From NCBI GenBank assembly GCA_945879625.1, contig CAMCVA010000006.1:62001-126000 (forward strand): a stretch of 64,000 nt of DNA. Direction: 5' to 3'. Positions 9,180 through 17,092 of this stretch are shown in pieces. Within the stretch, counting starts at the first letter, position 1. Each line of letters opens with the position of its first letter. The position numbers and the translations under genes were made by a program. The notes beneath the pieces are model-generated. The model did no database searches and had not been told where the DNA came from. It worked only from the letters and a program-made list of their open reading frames with translations. This DNA is from Flavobacterium psychrophilum. Lineage in GTDB: Bacteria > Bacteroidota > Bacteroidia > Flavobacteriales > Flavobacteriaceae.

Positions 9180-9182
9180 TTT

Positions 9183-9587
9183 ATGTCTACCAAAAAACCA
9201 GACAATGTGGTCTACACCGACGAGCAAGGTTACCACGCCAATATATTACCTTATTCTACCAATGTAGGAGCTCCGGCCATTCGCATCGATGATGTGGTAT
9301 CTTGGAAAAGCCGCGGAATAACCAGCGTAAATAAAGAAATGACGGCCAAATTTGACGAACTCAAACAGCAATATGAGTCCTTAATGCGCGAGTACGAATG
9401 CAATGAATTGGTTTACAATTCCAAGTTTTCATTTGAGCCCGTTGTGGGGGAAACCTATCATTTGTATCGTTCGGCTGATGGAACCAATTTTCTTTCGCTC
9501 ATCTCGCCAGTCGAATGGAACAAAGAACACTTGGGTACATTCAAGCTCAACAGCGACAAAAAATGGATTGAATTAAATCAGCTATAA
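9183..9587 (+). CDS. DUF2452 domain-containing protein
   Basis: This 134-residue soluble protein contains the features of DUF2452: DNVVYTDEQGYHANILPYSTN.GAP near the N-terminus, a helical middle (KFDELKQQYESLMREYECNELVY) and a C-terminal part with GETYHLYRS.DG.NFLSLISP.EW. The family extends to a vertebrate protein, C1orf50, but has no known biochemical function. There is no signal peptide or membrane segment. The tight spacing (3 bp after the previous stop, 10 bp before the next start) places it in the photolyase operon. Confidence 0.82.
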   Translation: MSTKKPDNVVYTDEQGYHANILPYSTNVGAPAIRIDDVVSWKSRGITSVNKEMTAKFDELKQQYESLMREYECNELVYNSKFSFEPVVGETYHLYRSADGTNFLSLISPVEWNKEHLGTFKLNSDKKWIELNQL

Positions 9588-9597
9588 GTATACATTT

Positions 9598-10242
9598 ATG
9601 TCACATTCTTTCACTTCGTCGGCCATTGCTGAAATGGATAAGCAATTTCGCGTTCACCTGATTAACTGTTTGGGCGGATTTAAAAGTGTGGTTTTGGTAG
9701 GCACTGCCGATGCGCAGCAGCATACCAATTTGGCTATTTTTAGTTCGGTTTTTCATATTGGTGCCAATCCGCCACTAATTGGCTTAGTTTTTCGTCCCAC
9801 GCCACCCGAACGCAATACCTACAACAACATCTTAGAAACGGGTTTTTATACCTTGAATCACCTCAACGAATCGATCCTTACCCAAGCGCATCAAACTTCG
9901 GCGCGTTATGACAAAGGAATTTCTGAGTTTGACGAAACGGGTTTAACGCCTGAGTTTAAATCTGATTTTCCTGCGCCTTTTGTGGCCGAAAGCCACATAC
10001 AAATTGGTCTCGCCTTCAAAGAAAAAATTGACATTACCATCAATAATACAACCCTTTTAATTGGCGAAATTGTGCAACTTTTTGTGCCCGAAAACGCAAT
10101 ACAGGCCGATGGCTTTCTCGATATAGAAAAAGCCAATACCCTTACCTGCTCCGGTTTGGACAGCTACCACAAAACCGTACAATTGGATCGCTTGTCTTAT
10201 GCCAAACCCGGTTTAGAAATTACCTCATTGCTTGGGCGTTGA
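9598..10242 (+). CDS. Flavin reductase family protein (FMN-binding split barrel)
   Basis: This 214-residue protein fits the flavin reductase-like/NTAB family: [40 protein letters not shown] and [14 protein letters not shown], the region that binds FMN in relatives. Family members reduce flavins with NAD(P)H or bind FMN for other redox reactions. Here a product could supply reduced flavin to the neighbouring flavoproteins, but that is inference from position. Its TGA stop overlaps the TTG start of the next gene (GTTGA, 4-nt overlap including the start), which implies translational coupling. Confidence 0.85.
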   Translation: MSHSFTSSAIAEMDKQFRVHLINCLGGFKSVVLVGTADAQQHTNLAIFSSVFHIGANPPLIGLVFRPTPPERNTYNNILETGFYTLNHLNESILTQAHQTSARYDKGISEFDETGLTPEFKSDFPAPFVAESHIQIGLAFKEKIDITINNTTLLIGEIVQLFVPENAIQADGFLDIEKANTLTCSGLDSYHKTVQLDRLSYAKPGLEITSLLGR

Positions 10243-11729
10243 GTAAAAAAGCCCTAAATATTGTTTGGTTCAAGCGGGATTTGCGGTTTGCAGATCACGA
10301 GCCACTTTTCATGGCCCAACAAAGTGATCTCCCTGTTTTACTGCTTTATTTTTTTGAACCTTCCGTGATGAACTATGACGATGCCGATGTGCGTCATTGG
10401 CGATTCATTTACGAGTCCATTCAAAACATGCAACGTACATTGGAGCCAATCGGTGTAAAAATTTACACCTTTCACGCCGAAGTTTTACCTGTTTTTGAGG
10501 CATTGTCCGAACATTTTTTGATAAAAAACGTATTTTCTCATCAAGAAATTGGCAATAAAGTTACCTATGATCGGGATATAGAAATGGATACTTTTTTTAA
10601 AGTTAGAGGCATTTCATGGCAGCAGTCGCAATTGCATGGGGTGATTCGAAAATTAGCTTCCCGAAAAAATTGGGACCAACGCTGGGAAGCAGTCATGCGT
10701 GCTACCCCTTTGCCGAATGCAGTTGATCAATTGACATTTCAAGCATTAAACGCTGAATTATATGATGCCCTCAAAGGCGAGCCACTTGAAACAAGCATGA
10801 CGAGCAGAAATCCCAATTTTCAGCAAGGCGGCGAATATTGGGCGTGGCGTTACCTCGATAGTTTTGTAAAAGAACGGTATGTCAATTACAGCAAACACAT
10901 TTCGAAGCCCAGTTTGAGTCGAACCTCTTGCAGCCGGATGTCGCCCTATTTGGCCTATGGCAACATTAGCATGCGCATGGTCTACCAATACACCAATCAA
11001 TTTTATGAAACTTCCAAAAATAAACGAGCGATATTAAATTTTGTGTCGCGTTTGCATTGGCATTGCCATTTTATGCAAAAATTTGAAGACGAGTGCCGCA
11101 TGGAATTTGAAAATGTGAACCGCGCCTATGACGTTTTGGTGAAACCCAAAAATGAAACGTTCATTGCCGCCTGGCAGCAAGGTAAAACCGGTGTTCCCAT
11201 TGTAGATGCCTGCATGCGTTGTGTGGTGCAAACGGGCTATTTGAATTTTAGAATGCGTGCGCTAGTGGTTTCTTTTTTTACGTTCAATTTGTGGCAAGAT
11301 TGGCGCGAGTTGCATTTTTTGGCTCGCCAATTTCTCGATTACGAGCCCGGCATTCATTACCCACAATTGCAGATGCAATCGGGGACTACGGGCATCAATA
11401 CTATTCGCATTTACAATCCCGTTAAGAATTCTGAAGAACACGATCCGGAAGGAATTTTTATCAAAAAATGGTTACCCGAATTGAAAGATGTCCCCATCGA
11501 ATTGCTGCACGAACCTTGGAAACTCAATGCTATCGAACAGCAGTTTTACAACTGCGAATTGGGAAAAGATTATCCATTTCCTATTGTAGACATTGATGAA
11601 ACCAGAAAAAAAGCCAGTGAGCTTGTTTGGAGTTTTCGCAAAAAAGATGAGGTAAAACAAGAAGGTATGCGCATTTTGAAAAAGCATGTTGGTAAATCAA
11701 ATTTAAAAAGAAAAAAGAACGTAAAATAA
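10239..11729 (+). CDS. Cryptochrome/photolyase family protein (class-I-like DNA photolyase)
   Basis: This 496-residue protein starts with [18 protein letters not shown], the N-terminal antenna-domain motif of the photolyase/cryptochrome family. The C-terminal FAD domain is recognisable from [49 protein letters not shown] and [20 protein letters not shown]. Photolyases use blue light and reduced FAD to split UV lesions in DNA; a CPD photolyase role is likely but a signalling role cannot be ruled out. The start is TTG at 10239: no ATG lies before the conserved N-terminus, and the codon overlaps the previous stop. It ends in a basic tail ([11 protein letters not shown]). The next gene overlaps by one base (TAATG). 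Confidence 0.88.
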   Translation: MSKKALNIVWFKRDLRFADHEPLFMAQQSDLPVLLLYFFEPSVMNYDDADVRHWRFIYESIQNMQRTLEPIGVKIYTFHAEVLPVFEALSEHFLIKNVFSHQEIGNKVTYDRDIEMDTFFKVRGISWQQSQLHGVIRKLASRKNWDQRWEAVMRATPLPNAVDQLTFQALNAELYDALKGEPLETSMTSRNPNFQQGGEYWAWRYLDSFVKERYVNYSKHISKPSLSRTSCSRMSPYLAYGNISMRMVYQYTNQFYETSKNKRAILNFVSRLHWHCHFMQKFEDECRMEFENVNRAYDVLVKPKNETFIAAWQQGKTGVPIVDACMRCVVQTGYLNFRMRALVVSFFTFNLWQDWRELHFLARQFLDYEPGIHYPQLQMQSGTTGINTIRIYNPVKNSEEHDPEGIFIKKWLPELKDVPIELLHEPWKLNAIEQQFYNCELGKDYPFPIVDIDETRKKASELVWSFRKKDEVKQEGMRILKKHVGKSNLKRKKNVK

Positions 11730-12445
11730 TGGCCATATTTTTAAAAGCAGATTGGAGAAACATCATTATGGTTAATTATGAAATTGACTCAAATTTGTTG
11801 TTGCCTTTTTTACCTAAAGGAGTTGAGCTCGATTTATACAAAGGTAAATCCTACATTAGTCTAGTCGGTTTTATGTTCAAAAACACCAAGCTATTCAATA
11901 TTCCAATTCCGAAGTTTGGCACTTTTGAAGAAATAAATTTGCGCTTTTATGTTTGCAGAAAAGAGGGCAACCAAATAAAACGAGGTGTTGTTTTTATTAA
12001 TGAAACCATACCTTATAAAATTGTGGCTTGGATTGCTAATGCTTTATACCATGAAAATTATACTGTTGTTCCTACAAAACACAGTATAACTAATGATAAA
12101 ATAAGCCAAAAAGTCACATTTCAATGGAAGGTAAACAAAAAGTGGAATAGTATTTATGTTGAAAACAACATTCAATCCAATCAAATGGAGCCTCACTCGC
12201 TTGAAAAATTCATTTACGAACATTATTACGGATACACTAAAATAAGCAAAAACAAAACGGAAGAATATCGTTTACAACATCCAATTTGGAAAACTCATGA
12301 TGTAATTGACTACAAAATTGAATGTGATTTTGAGGCAATGTATGGAAAAACATTTTCGTGTTTAAACACAATAAAACCTGCGGCAGTATTGATAGCAGAG
12401 GGCTCATCTGTAGCTATAGACTGGGATAGAACTGTGCTAAATTAG
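11729..12445 (+). CDS. DUF2071 (YqjF-like) family protein
   Basis: This 238-residue protein resembles DUF2071/YqjF: ADWRNIIMVNYEID..LL.PFLP.GVELD...GK.Y.SLVGFMF.NT, then FEEINLRFYVCR and RGVVFINE.IP. The family is related in fold to acetoacetate decarboxylase-like proteins and has no confirmed reaction. DUF2071 genes recur near cryptochromes and photolyases in marine and freshwater bacteria. It has a higher A+T and Lys/Asn content than the photolyase genes on either side (for example KISKNKTEEYRLQHP). It starts inside the previous stop and is followed 3 bp later by the DUF2256 gene. Confidence 0.82.
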   Translation: MAIFLKADWRNIIMVNYEIDSNLLLPFLPKGVELDLYKGKSYISLVGFMFKNTKLFNIPIPKFGTFEEINLRFYVCRKEGNQIKRGVVFINETIPYKIVAWIANALYHENYTVVPTKHSITNDKISQKVTFQWKVNKKWNSIYVENNIQSNQMEPHSLEKFIYEHYYGYTKISKNKTEEYRLQHPIWKTHDVIDYKIECDFEAMYGKTFSCLNTIKPAAVLIAEGSSVAIDWDRTVLN

Positions 12446-12448
12446 ATT

Positions 12449-12586
12449 ATGAAAGGAGTTAAGAAAGAAAATTTACCCACTAAGCTATGTCTGGTTTGTA
12501 ATCGTCCTTATACTTGGCGCAAAAAATGGGAAAAAGTGTGGGACGAAGTAAAGTACTGCAGCGACAAATGCAGGAGTAAAAAATAA
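12449..12586 (+). CDS. DUF2256 family small zinc-binding protein (45 aa)
   Basis: The ORF encodes 45 residues with the pattern [34 protein letters not shown]. The four cysteines (C14, C17, C37, C41) form a C-x2-C...C-x3-C site and the [15 protein letters not shown] core is diagnostic of DUF2256. The family has no known function but is a frequent neighbour of cryptochrome/photolyase genes. The ATG lies 3 bp after the DUF2071 stop and the next gene starts 3 bp after its own stop, so it is well embedded in the operon. It is short enough to be missed by default gene callers. Confidence 0.9.
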   Translation: MKGVKKENLPTKLCLVCNRPYTWRKKWEKVWDEVKYCSDKCRSKK

Positions 12587-12589
12587 AGT

Positions 12590-14125
12590 ATGGCTAAAAC
12601 GCTGCGTTTAATTTTAGGAGATCAGCTGAATAGTGAACATTCGTGGTTCAAGACGGTGGATGATTCGGTGACCTATGTGATGATGGAAATCCGCTCCGAA
12701 ACCGATTATGCCACCCATCATATTCAGAAAATTGTCGGGTTTTTCTCGGCCATGCAACAGTTTTCCGCCCATTTGCAAGCGCAACAGCATCGGGTAGTCT
12801 ATTTGCACTTGAATGATCCACACAATGAGCAAAGTTTCCAATTAAATATTACGCGCTTGGTTGAATCTGAAAAGTTCACCCGATTTGAATACCAATTGCC
12901 CGACGAGTATCGCCTCGATGCGCGACTAATTGCTCTTTGTGCTTCTTTGGAAATACCCACTGCCGTTTGTGATTCGGAGCATTTTATGAGCGAAAGAAAC
13001 GAGTTGGGTAATTTTTTTGCGGGTAAGAAAACCTTCTTGTTGGAAAGCTTTTACCGGGCCATGCGCAAAAAACACGATGTATTGATGGAAGGCGACAAGC
13101 CGCGCACCGGGCAATGGAATTACGATGGTGAAAACCGAATGAAACTTCCCAAAAACCATGTGCCTACATCGCCTTTGGTATTTGCAAATGATGTATCTCA
13201 GGTGTTCGCCGAAATCCAGAAAACCAACATCAAAACCATAGGCAACATAGATCCTTTGCAGTTCGTTTGGCCCATCAACCGCAGCCAATCGTTGCAACTG
13301 CTTGAGTTTTTTGTAGCCGAATGTTTGCCGCTCTTTGGCAGTTACCAAGACGCGATGGCGCCCAACCAATGGTCGTTGTATCATGCCCGCCTATCGTTTT
13401 CGATGAATTGCAAACTGCTTTCGCCTGCCGAAGTAATTAATCGGTCCATACAAGAATGGGAAGCACAGCCAGAAAAAATTGCCTACAACCAACTGGAAGG
13501 ATTTGTGCGTCAAATTATTGGCTGGCGCGAATACATGCGCGGCATCTATTGGCACAAAATGCCCGAGTATGCAAGTCTCAATTATTTTGATCATCAAGCA
13601 GACTTGCCCGAGTGGTTTTGGACGGGCAACACCAAAATGCTTTGCCTCAAAGACGCCATCAATCAATCGCTGGATTATGCCTATGCGCACCACATTCAAC
13701 GGCTTATGGTGACGGGCAATTTTGCGCTCTTAGCCGGCGTGCATCCCGATGCGGTCGATGCGTGGTATTTAGGCATTTATATTGATGCGATTCAGTGGGT
13801 TGAGATTACCAATACCCGCGGCATGAGTCAGTTTGCCGATGGCGGTATTGTAGGCACAAAACCCTATGTGAGTTCGGCGGCGTACATCGATAAAATGAGT
13901 CATTATTGCGGCAGTTGTTATTACAAAAAAGCAGTCAAAACAGGCGAAAAAGCTTGTCCGTTCAACAGTTTGTATTGGAACTTTTATGACAAACACGAAG
14001 ACAAACTGGCCAAAAATCCGCGCATTGGGATGATGTACAATGTATGGCGTAAAATGCAGCCCGAAGCCAAGGTCGCCTTGTTGGAACAGGCCGATTATTA
14101 TTTAAAGAATATAGATCAGTTATAA
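12590..14125 (+). CDS. Iron-sulfur bacterial cryptochrome/photolyase (FeS-BCP, (6-4) photolyase type)
   Basis: This 511-residue protein begins LRLILGDQLNSEHSWF, the N-terminus of the deoxyribodipyrimidine photolyase-related branch that includes PhrB of Agrobacterium and CryB of Rhodobacter. AYAHHIQRLMVTGNFALLAG and FADGGIVGTKPYVSSAAYI belong to the FAD-binding core. Four cysteines match the positions known to hold the [4Fe-4S] cluster in PhrB (350, 438, 441, 454): here C352 (MLCLKD), C440 and C443 (CGSC) and C456 (ACPFN), a constant offset of two. (6-4) photolyase activity is therefore likely, since that is the reaction shown for PhrB. It starts 3 bp after DUF2256 and precedes Cry-DASH by 24 bp. 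Confidence 0.92.
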   Translation: MAKTLRLILGDQLNSEHSWFKTVDDSVTYVMMEIRSETDYATHHIQKIVGFFSAMQQFSAHLQAQQHRVVYLHLNDPHNEQSFQLNITRLVESEKFTRFEYQLPDEYRLDARLIALCASLEIPTAVCDSEHFMSERNELGNFFAGKKTFLLESFYRAMRKKHDVLMEGDKPRTGQWNYDGENRMKLPKNHVPTSPLVFANDVSQVFAEIQKTNIKTIGNIDPLQFVWPINRSQSLQLLEFFVAECLPLFGSYQDAMAPNQWSLYHARLSFSMNCKLLSPAEVINRSIQEWEAQPEKIAYNQLEGFVRQIIGWREYMRGIYWHKMPEYASLNYFDHQADLPEWFWTGNTKMLCLKDAINQSLDYAYAHHIQRLMVTGNFALLAGVHPDAVDAWYLGIYIDAIQWVEITNTRGMSQFADGGIVGTKPYVSSAAYIDKMSHYCGSCYYKKAVKTGEKACPFNSLYWNFYDKHEDKLAKNPRIGMMYNVWRKMQPEAKVALLEQADYYLKNIDQL

Positions 14126-14149
14126 ACAAATCTAAAATATGCCTACCAC

Positions 14150-15436
14150 ATGAAAACAGCCCTCGTTTGGTTTAAAACCGATTTGAGAATTCAGGACAAC
14201 GAAACTTTGATTGCGGCAATCTCCAAAAGCGATCAAATCTTGCCTGTGTATTGTTTGGACGAAGCGCATTTTGCAACCACTTCCTATGGATTTCAAAAAA
14301 CGGGCAGTTTTAGAGCCCAATTTTTGCTCGAATCACTCCAAGATTTGGATTCTCAATTGCGTACTTTGGGCTCCGGATTGCTTGTTGTGAAAGGAAAGCC
14401 CGAAGAAGAATTGCCCAAATTGGTGCGGGCCTATCAAGTACAAAAAGTGTATGCCAAACGGGAAGTGGCCTTTGAAGAAAATAAAACCGAAAAAGCGGTA
14501 CAAAGCGCGCTTTTTAAATTGGGTTGTGAGTTTGAATCCATCAGCACCAGCACGCTATACCACGCCGAAGATTTGCCGTTCTCGATAAAGGATATCCCCG
14601 AGGTGTTTACCAATTTTAGAAAAAAAACAGAAAAAGATGCCGAAATAAGAGCTCCGTTTGCAGCCCCAACGCGCATTTCCTCTCCCAAAATTCCTCCCTT
14701 GGCACTTCCAGATTTAGCAGAGTTAGGCCTCAAAAAAACTACAATCGATTCCCGAGCAGTGCTCCAATTTGCGGGCGGTGAACGAGCAGCTATTCAACGG
14801 GTTAAGCATTACTTATTTGACACCCAGTTACTCTCCACCTACAAAGAAACCCGAAACGGTATGGTGGGAGCCGATTATTCATCTAAATTTTCCCCTTGGT
14901 TGGGGTTGGGTTGTGTTTCTCCTCGTTATATTTATGCTGAAGTGCAGCGCTACGAAGCCCAATTTGGTGCTAATGATTCAACCTATTGGTTGGTTTTTGA
15001 GTTGCTGTGGCGGGATTATTTTCGGTTTATGTTTAAGAAACACAAAACCAAGTATTTTTTGTATGAAGGGATTAAAACCGAAAAAGTCCAGTCGAAGTCG
15101 CTCAACGAAAAATTGCTTTCCCAATGGATCAACGGAACCACCAATTCTGATTTTATCAACGCCAACATGATTGAACTCAAACAAACGGGTTTCATGAGCA
15201 ACCGCGGCCGGCAAAACGTGGCCAGTTATTTTTGCAACGAACTCCAACAAGATTGGCGAATTGGGGCGGCCTATTTTGAGCAGCAACTGCTCGATTATGA
15301 CGTGTGCAGCAATTGGGGAAACTGGGCCTATTTGGCAGGAGTGGGCAATGATCCGCGTGGCCATCGCTACTTCAATATCGAAAAACAAGCCGCTGATTAT
15401 GATAAGAATAGGGCGTTTCGAAAGTTATGGTTATAA
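14150..15436 (+). CDS. DASH family cryptochrome
   Basis: This 428-residue protein starts KTALVWFKTDLRIQDNETL. Its C-terminal half has the Cry-DASH signature: ELLWRDYFRFMFKKH, TGFMSNRGRQNVASYFCNEL..DWRIGAAYFE..LLDYDVCSNWGNWAYLAGVGNDPRGHRYFN. Cry-DASH proteins bind FAD and a folate antenna and repair CPDs in single-stranded DNA; regulatory roles are also reported. The length is slightly shorter than many DASH proteins but no core element is missing. A short out-of-frame ATG at 14138 stops after four codons and is not the start. It is the last gene of the cluster, with a terminator hairpin ~145 bp downstream. Confidence 0.94.
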   Translation: MKTALVWFKTDLRIQDNETLIAAISKSDQILPVYCLDEAHFATTSYGFQKTGSFRAQFLLESLQDLDSQLRTLGSGLLVVKGKPEEELPKLVRAYQVQKVYAKREVAFEENKTEKAVQSALFKLGCEFESISTSTLYHAEDLPFSIKDIPEVFTNFRKKTEKDAEIRAPFAAPTRISSPKIPPLALPDLAELGLKKTTIDSRAVLQFAGGERAAIQRVKHYLFDTQLLSTYKETRNGMVGADYSSKFSPWLGLGCVSPRYIYAEVQRYEAQFGANDSTYWLVFELLWRDYFRFMFKKHKTKYFLYEGIKTEKVQSKSLNEKLLSQWINGTTNSDFINANMIELKQTGFMSNRGRQNVASYFCNELQQDWRIGAAYFEQQLLDYDVCSNWGNWAYLAGVGNDPRGHRYFNIEKQAADYDKNRAFRKLWL

Positions 15437-15582
15437 ATAAGTCGAAAGTTGTAAAGTCATCAAGTCGACCCGAGCAAAGTGATTAGGCGCAGCAAAGGGC
15501 AGGCATGTACAGCATTATTGTAACCCAAGATTAAATAATGATAGCCTTTCACGTAATTAGGCAATAACGTATATATTTTTTT

Positions 15583-15615
15583 AAAACCTCTCTAGCAATA
15601 GAGGGGCTTTTTTTA
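15583..15615 (+). terminator. Terminator downstream of the photolyase cluster
   Basis: CCTCT and AGAGG arms enclose CTAGCAAT and are followed by GGC and seven T. It is the first good hairpin after Cry-DASH, 147 bp past its stop. Confidence 0.7.
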
Positions 15616-15915
15616 TTCAATTTCTTTGAGTACGAACGTTAAATAGGCTCTCCAAACTGTAACTGCTTGTAATTCTTTATTTAATGAGGGAAATAGAAAA
15701 TGGTATTTCCATACGTTGTTAACAAATTAGAACGTAAATAGTAATCTCAATCTAGCTTAGGTGCTGAATCAATTACTAATTATTTGTTTTTTTAAGAACA
15801 AATAAAATTTATAAAATTGTTAATACATTATTATTAATTTTTTAAAAAAGGCATCGGTTAAATATAAATTTGATAAAATATTAACAAATGTTTAATGCTT
15901 ATTACTTTTAGATAA

Positions 15916-15998
15916 ATGTGATTGGAGTCCAGAAACCAAATCAAAAACGGGGCGTTACCGAAAAGCCATACGAGTAGGCAAGCTAAATTGTATTACTT
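15916..15998 (+). promoter_or_regulatory. Possible structured 5' leader
   Basis: If transcription starts just after the -7-like box at 15902-15909, an ~83-nt leader precedes the ATG at 15999. It is clearly less AT-rich than its surroundings and contains GGGGCGTTACCGAAAAGCC and GCC-ATACGAGTA-GGC, whose GCC can pair with either flanking GGC. It matches no riboswitch class that I recognise. Confidence 0.3.
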
Positions 15999-16817
15999 AT
16001 GAATAAAATTATGAATCAAATTCTAGATTTCCCTCAACTGGTAAATCAGAAAATTTTTAATGCAAAATTAAATTCTTTAGTTACAAATTTTGATTCTACT
16101 GATGGGGTTCGCCATTATGTAAAAACGATTTACCAATGGGCGTCAATTTTGTTTTTGATTGCTATGGAATACCACATTATCTTAGCTGCCAAAGATTATT
16201 ATGGCGCAGCTGATGTCTCCACAATGGGAAAATTGGGCAGTGTGTTGAGTTTTTTGGTTTTGGCCTATTCAGCTTTTCCAATAGCCGCTATTATTCGCTC
16301 TAGAGGCGAAAGTTTGGGCGAATCTCACAACGGAATGATAAGCTTTGTGTTTAAAGATTTTGTGATGACCAACATCAGAATTTTTGGAGAAGTAATGGCA
16401 GTCATTGGATTGTCTATGGCTTTAACTGCTACACTTTCCTTTGTGTTTGATACTAATTTGTTCACCTCCTATATGGGAAATACGGTGATGGGTTCATTTA
16501 CTGATTTGTATTCATTCCCACTAAATACTGCAACTTCACTGATGTCAATGCTGCATGTTGATTTTATGAGTAATGCAGTAAATGCGCTCATGGGTATGCG
16601 ATTTGACACCGAAATTGTTTATGGAAGTGACTTTGTTTGGAATCCAAGTGATTTAGGTATGGTTGCCAATTCCTATTTTAATGTGCTTATCGGATTAGTG
16701 GTCCTGTATGTAAATTTGGCTGTTTATACCTATTTATATGCTATCGTTTCAGCAGCAGTAAATTTCATTCCAAAATTGGCTTTCCCTGTGTCACTTAGAA
16801 CTAAAAATGAGAGTTAA
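15999..16817 (+). CDS. Multi-pass membrane protein of unknown function
   Basis: I do not recognise this 272-residue protein. It has about four hydrophobic segments, near residues 45-65 (YQWASILFLIAMEYHIILAA), 78-100 (GSVLSFLVLAYSAFPIAAII), 125-150 (IRIFGEVMAVIGLSMALTATLSFVF) and 228-258 (VLIGLVVLYVNLAVYTYLYAIVSAA). A loop with RGESLGESHNG follows the second segment, and a Met/Ser-rich stretch (ATSLMSMLHVDFMSNAVNALMGM) precedes the last segment. There is no signal peptide, no catalytic motif and no known domain. An ATG also occurs at residue 4, so the start could be 15999 or 16008. It stands alone, with a long leader upstream and a terminator downstream. Confidence 0.7.
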   Translation: MNKIMNQILDFPQLVNQKIFNAKLNSLVTNFDSTDGVRHYVKTIYQWASILFLIAMEYHIILAAKDYYGAADVSTMGKLGSVLSFLVLAYSAFPIAAIIRSRGESLGESHNGMISFVFKDFVMTNIRIFGEVMAVIGLSMALTATLSFVFDTNLFTSYMGNTVMGSFTDLYSFPLNTATSLMSMLHVDFMSNAVNALMGMRFDTEIVYGSDFVWNPSDLGMVANSYFNVLIGLVVLYVNLAVYTYLYAIVSAAVNFIPKLAFPVSLRTKNES

Positions 16818-16836
16818 GTAGTTGGTTTATATATGC

Positions 16837-16868
16837 CAAAAACCGAGTCTTATGGCTCGGTTTTTTTT
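16837..16868 (+). terminator. Terminator after the membrane protein gene
   Basis: AAAAACCGAG pairs with CTCGGTTTTT around an 8-nt loop and is followed by further T residues. It begins 20 bp after the stop. Confidence 0.88.
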
Positions 16869-17049
16869 ATGGGTTAAACTCTTGTGAGCTTATTTTAATC
16901 CAGACGCTTCGGGACGAACAGGCGAAGCAAAGGGTAGAAGTATACTAAGAACGGTTGTTATTTTATAGCGGGAAGTTGGAAGTGGGGAGTTGGAAGGTTT
17001 ATCACTATTCACAACCTAGTACTTCTACGAACATTCAATTTAGCAGACT

Positions 17050-17065
17050 TCCCGACGCTTCGGGA
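17050..17065. repeat. Palindrome TCCCGA-CGCT-TCGGGA (dispersed motif)
   Basis: Six-base arms flank CGCT. The same motif with variable loop occurs at 37221-37238, 63766-63781 and 63792-63809, and a half copy at 16901-16915. All copies lie between genes. Confidence 0.7.
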
Positions 17066-17092
17066 CCAAATTCCAAGTCTTTACCCGAATAA

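Larger units (their letters stand above)
15437..15998. other. Intergenic region: terminator, degenerate repeat and a candidate leader
   Basis: No gene was seen in these 562 bp. 15466-15510 contains a degenerate copy of a sequence also found at 16903-16947 (shared core AGGCG-AGCAAAGGG). A terminator lies at 15583-15615. The part from 15720 is very AT-rich. A near-consensus -7 box (TACTTTTA, 15902-15909) is followed by an ~80-nt GC-richer stretch before the membrane-protein gene at 15999. Confidence 0.5.

Noticed and set aside
8874-15436. The photolyase cluster as a defence or mobile island
   Set aside because: No integrase, transposase, recombination site or toxin-like gene accompanies it, and all proteins fit light and flavin functions.
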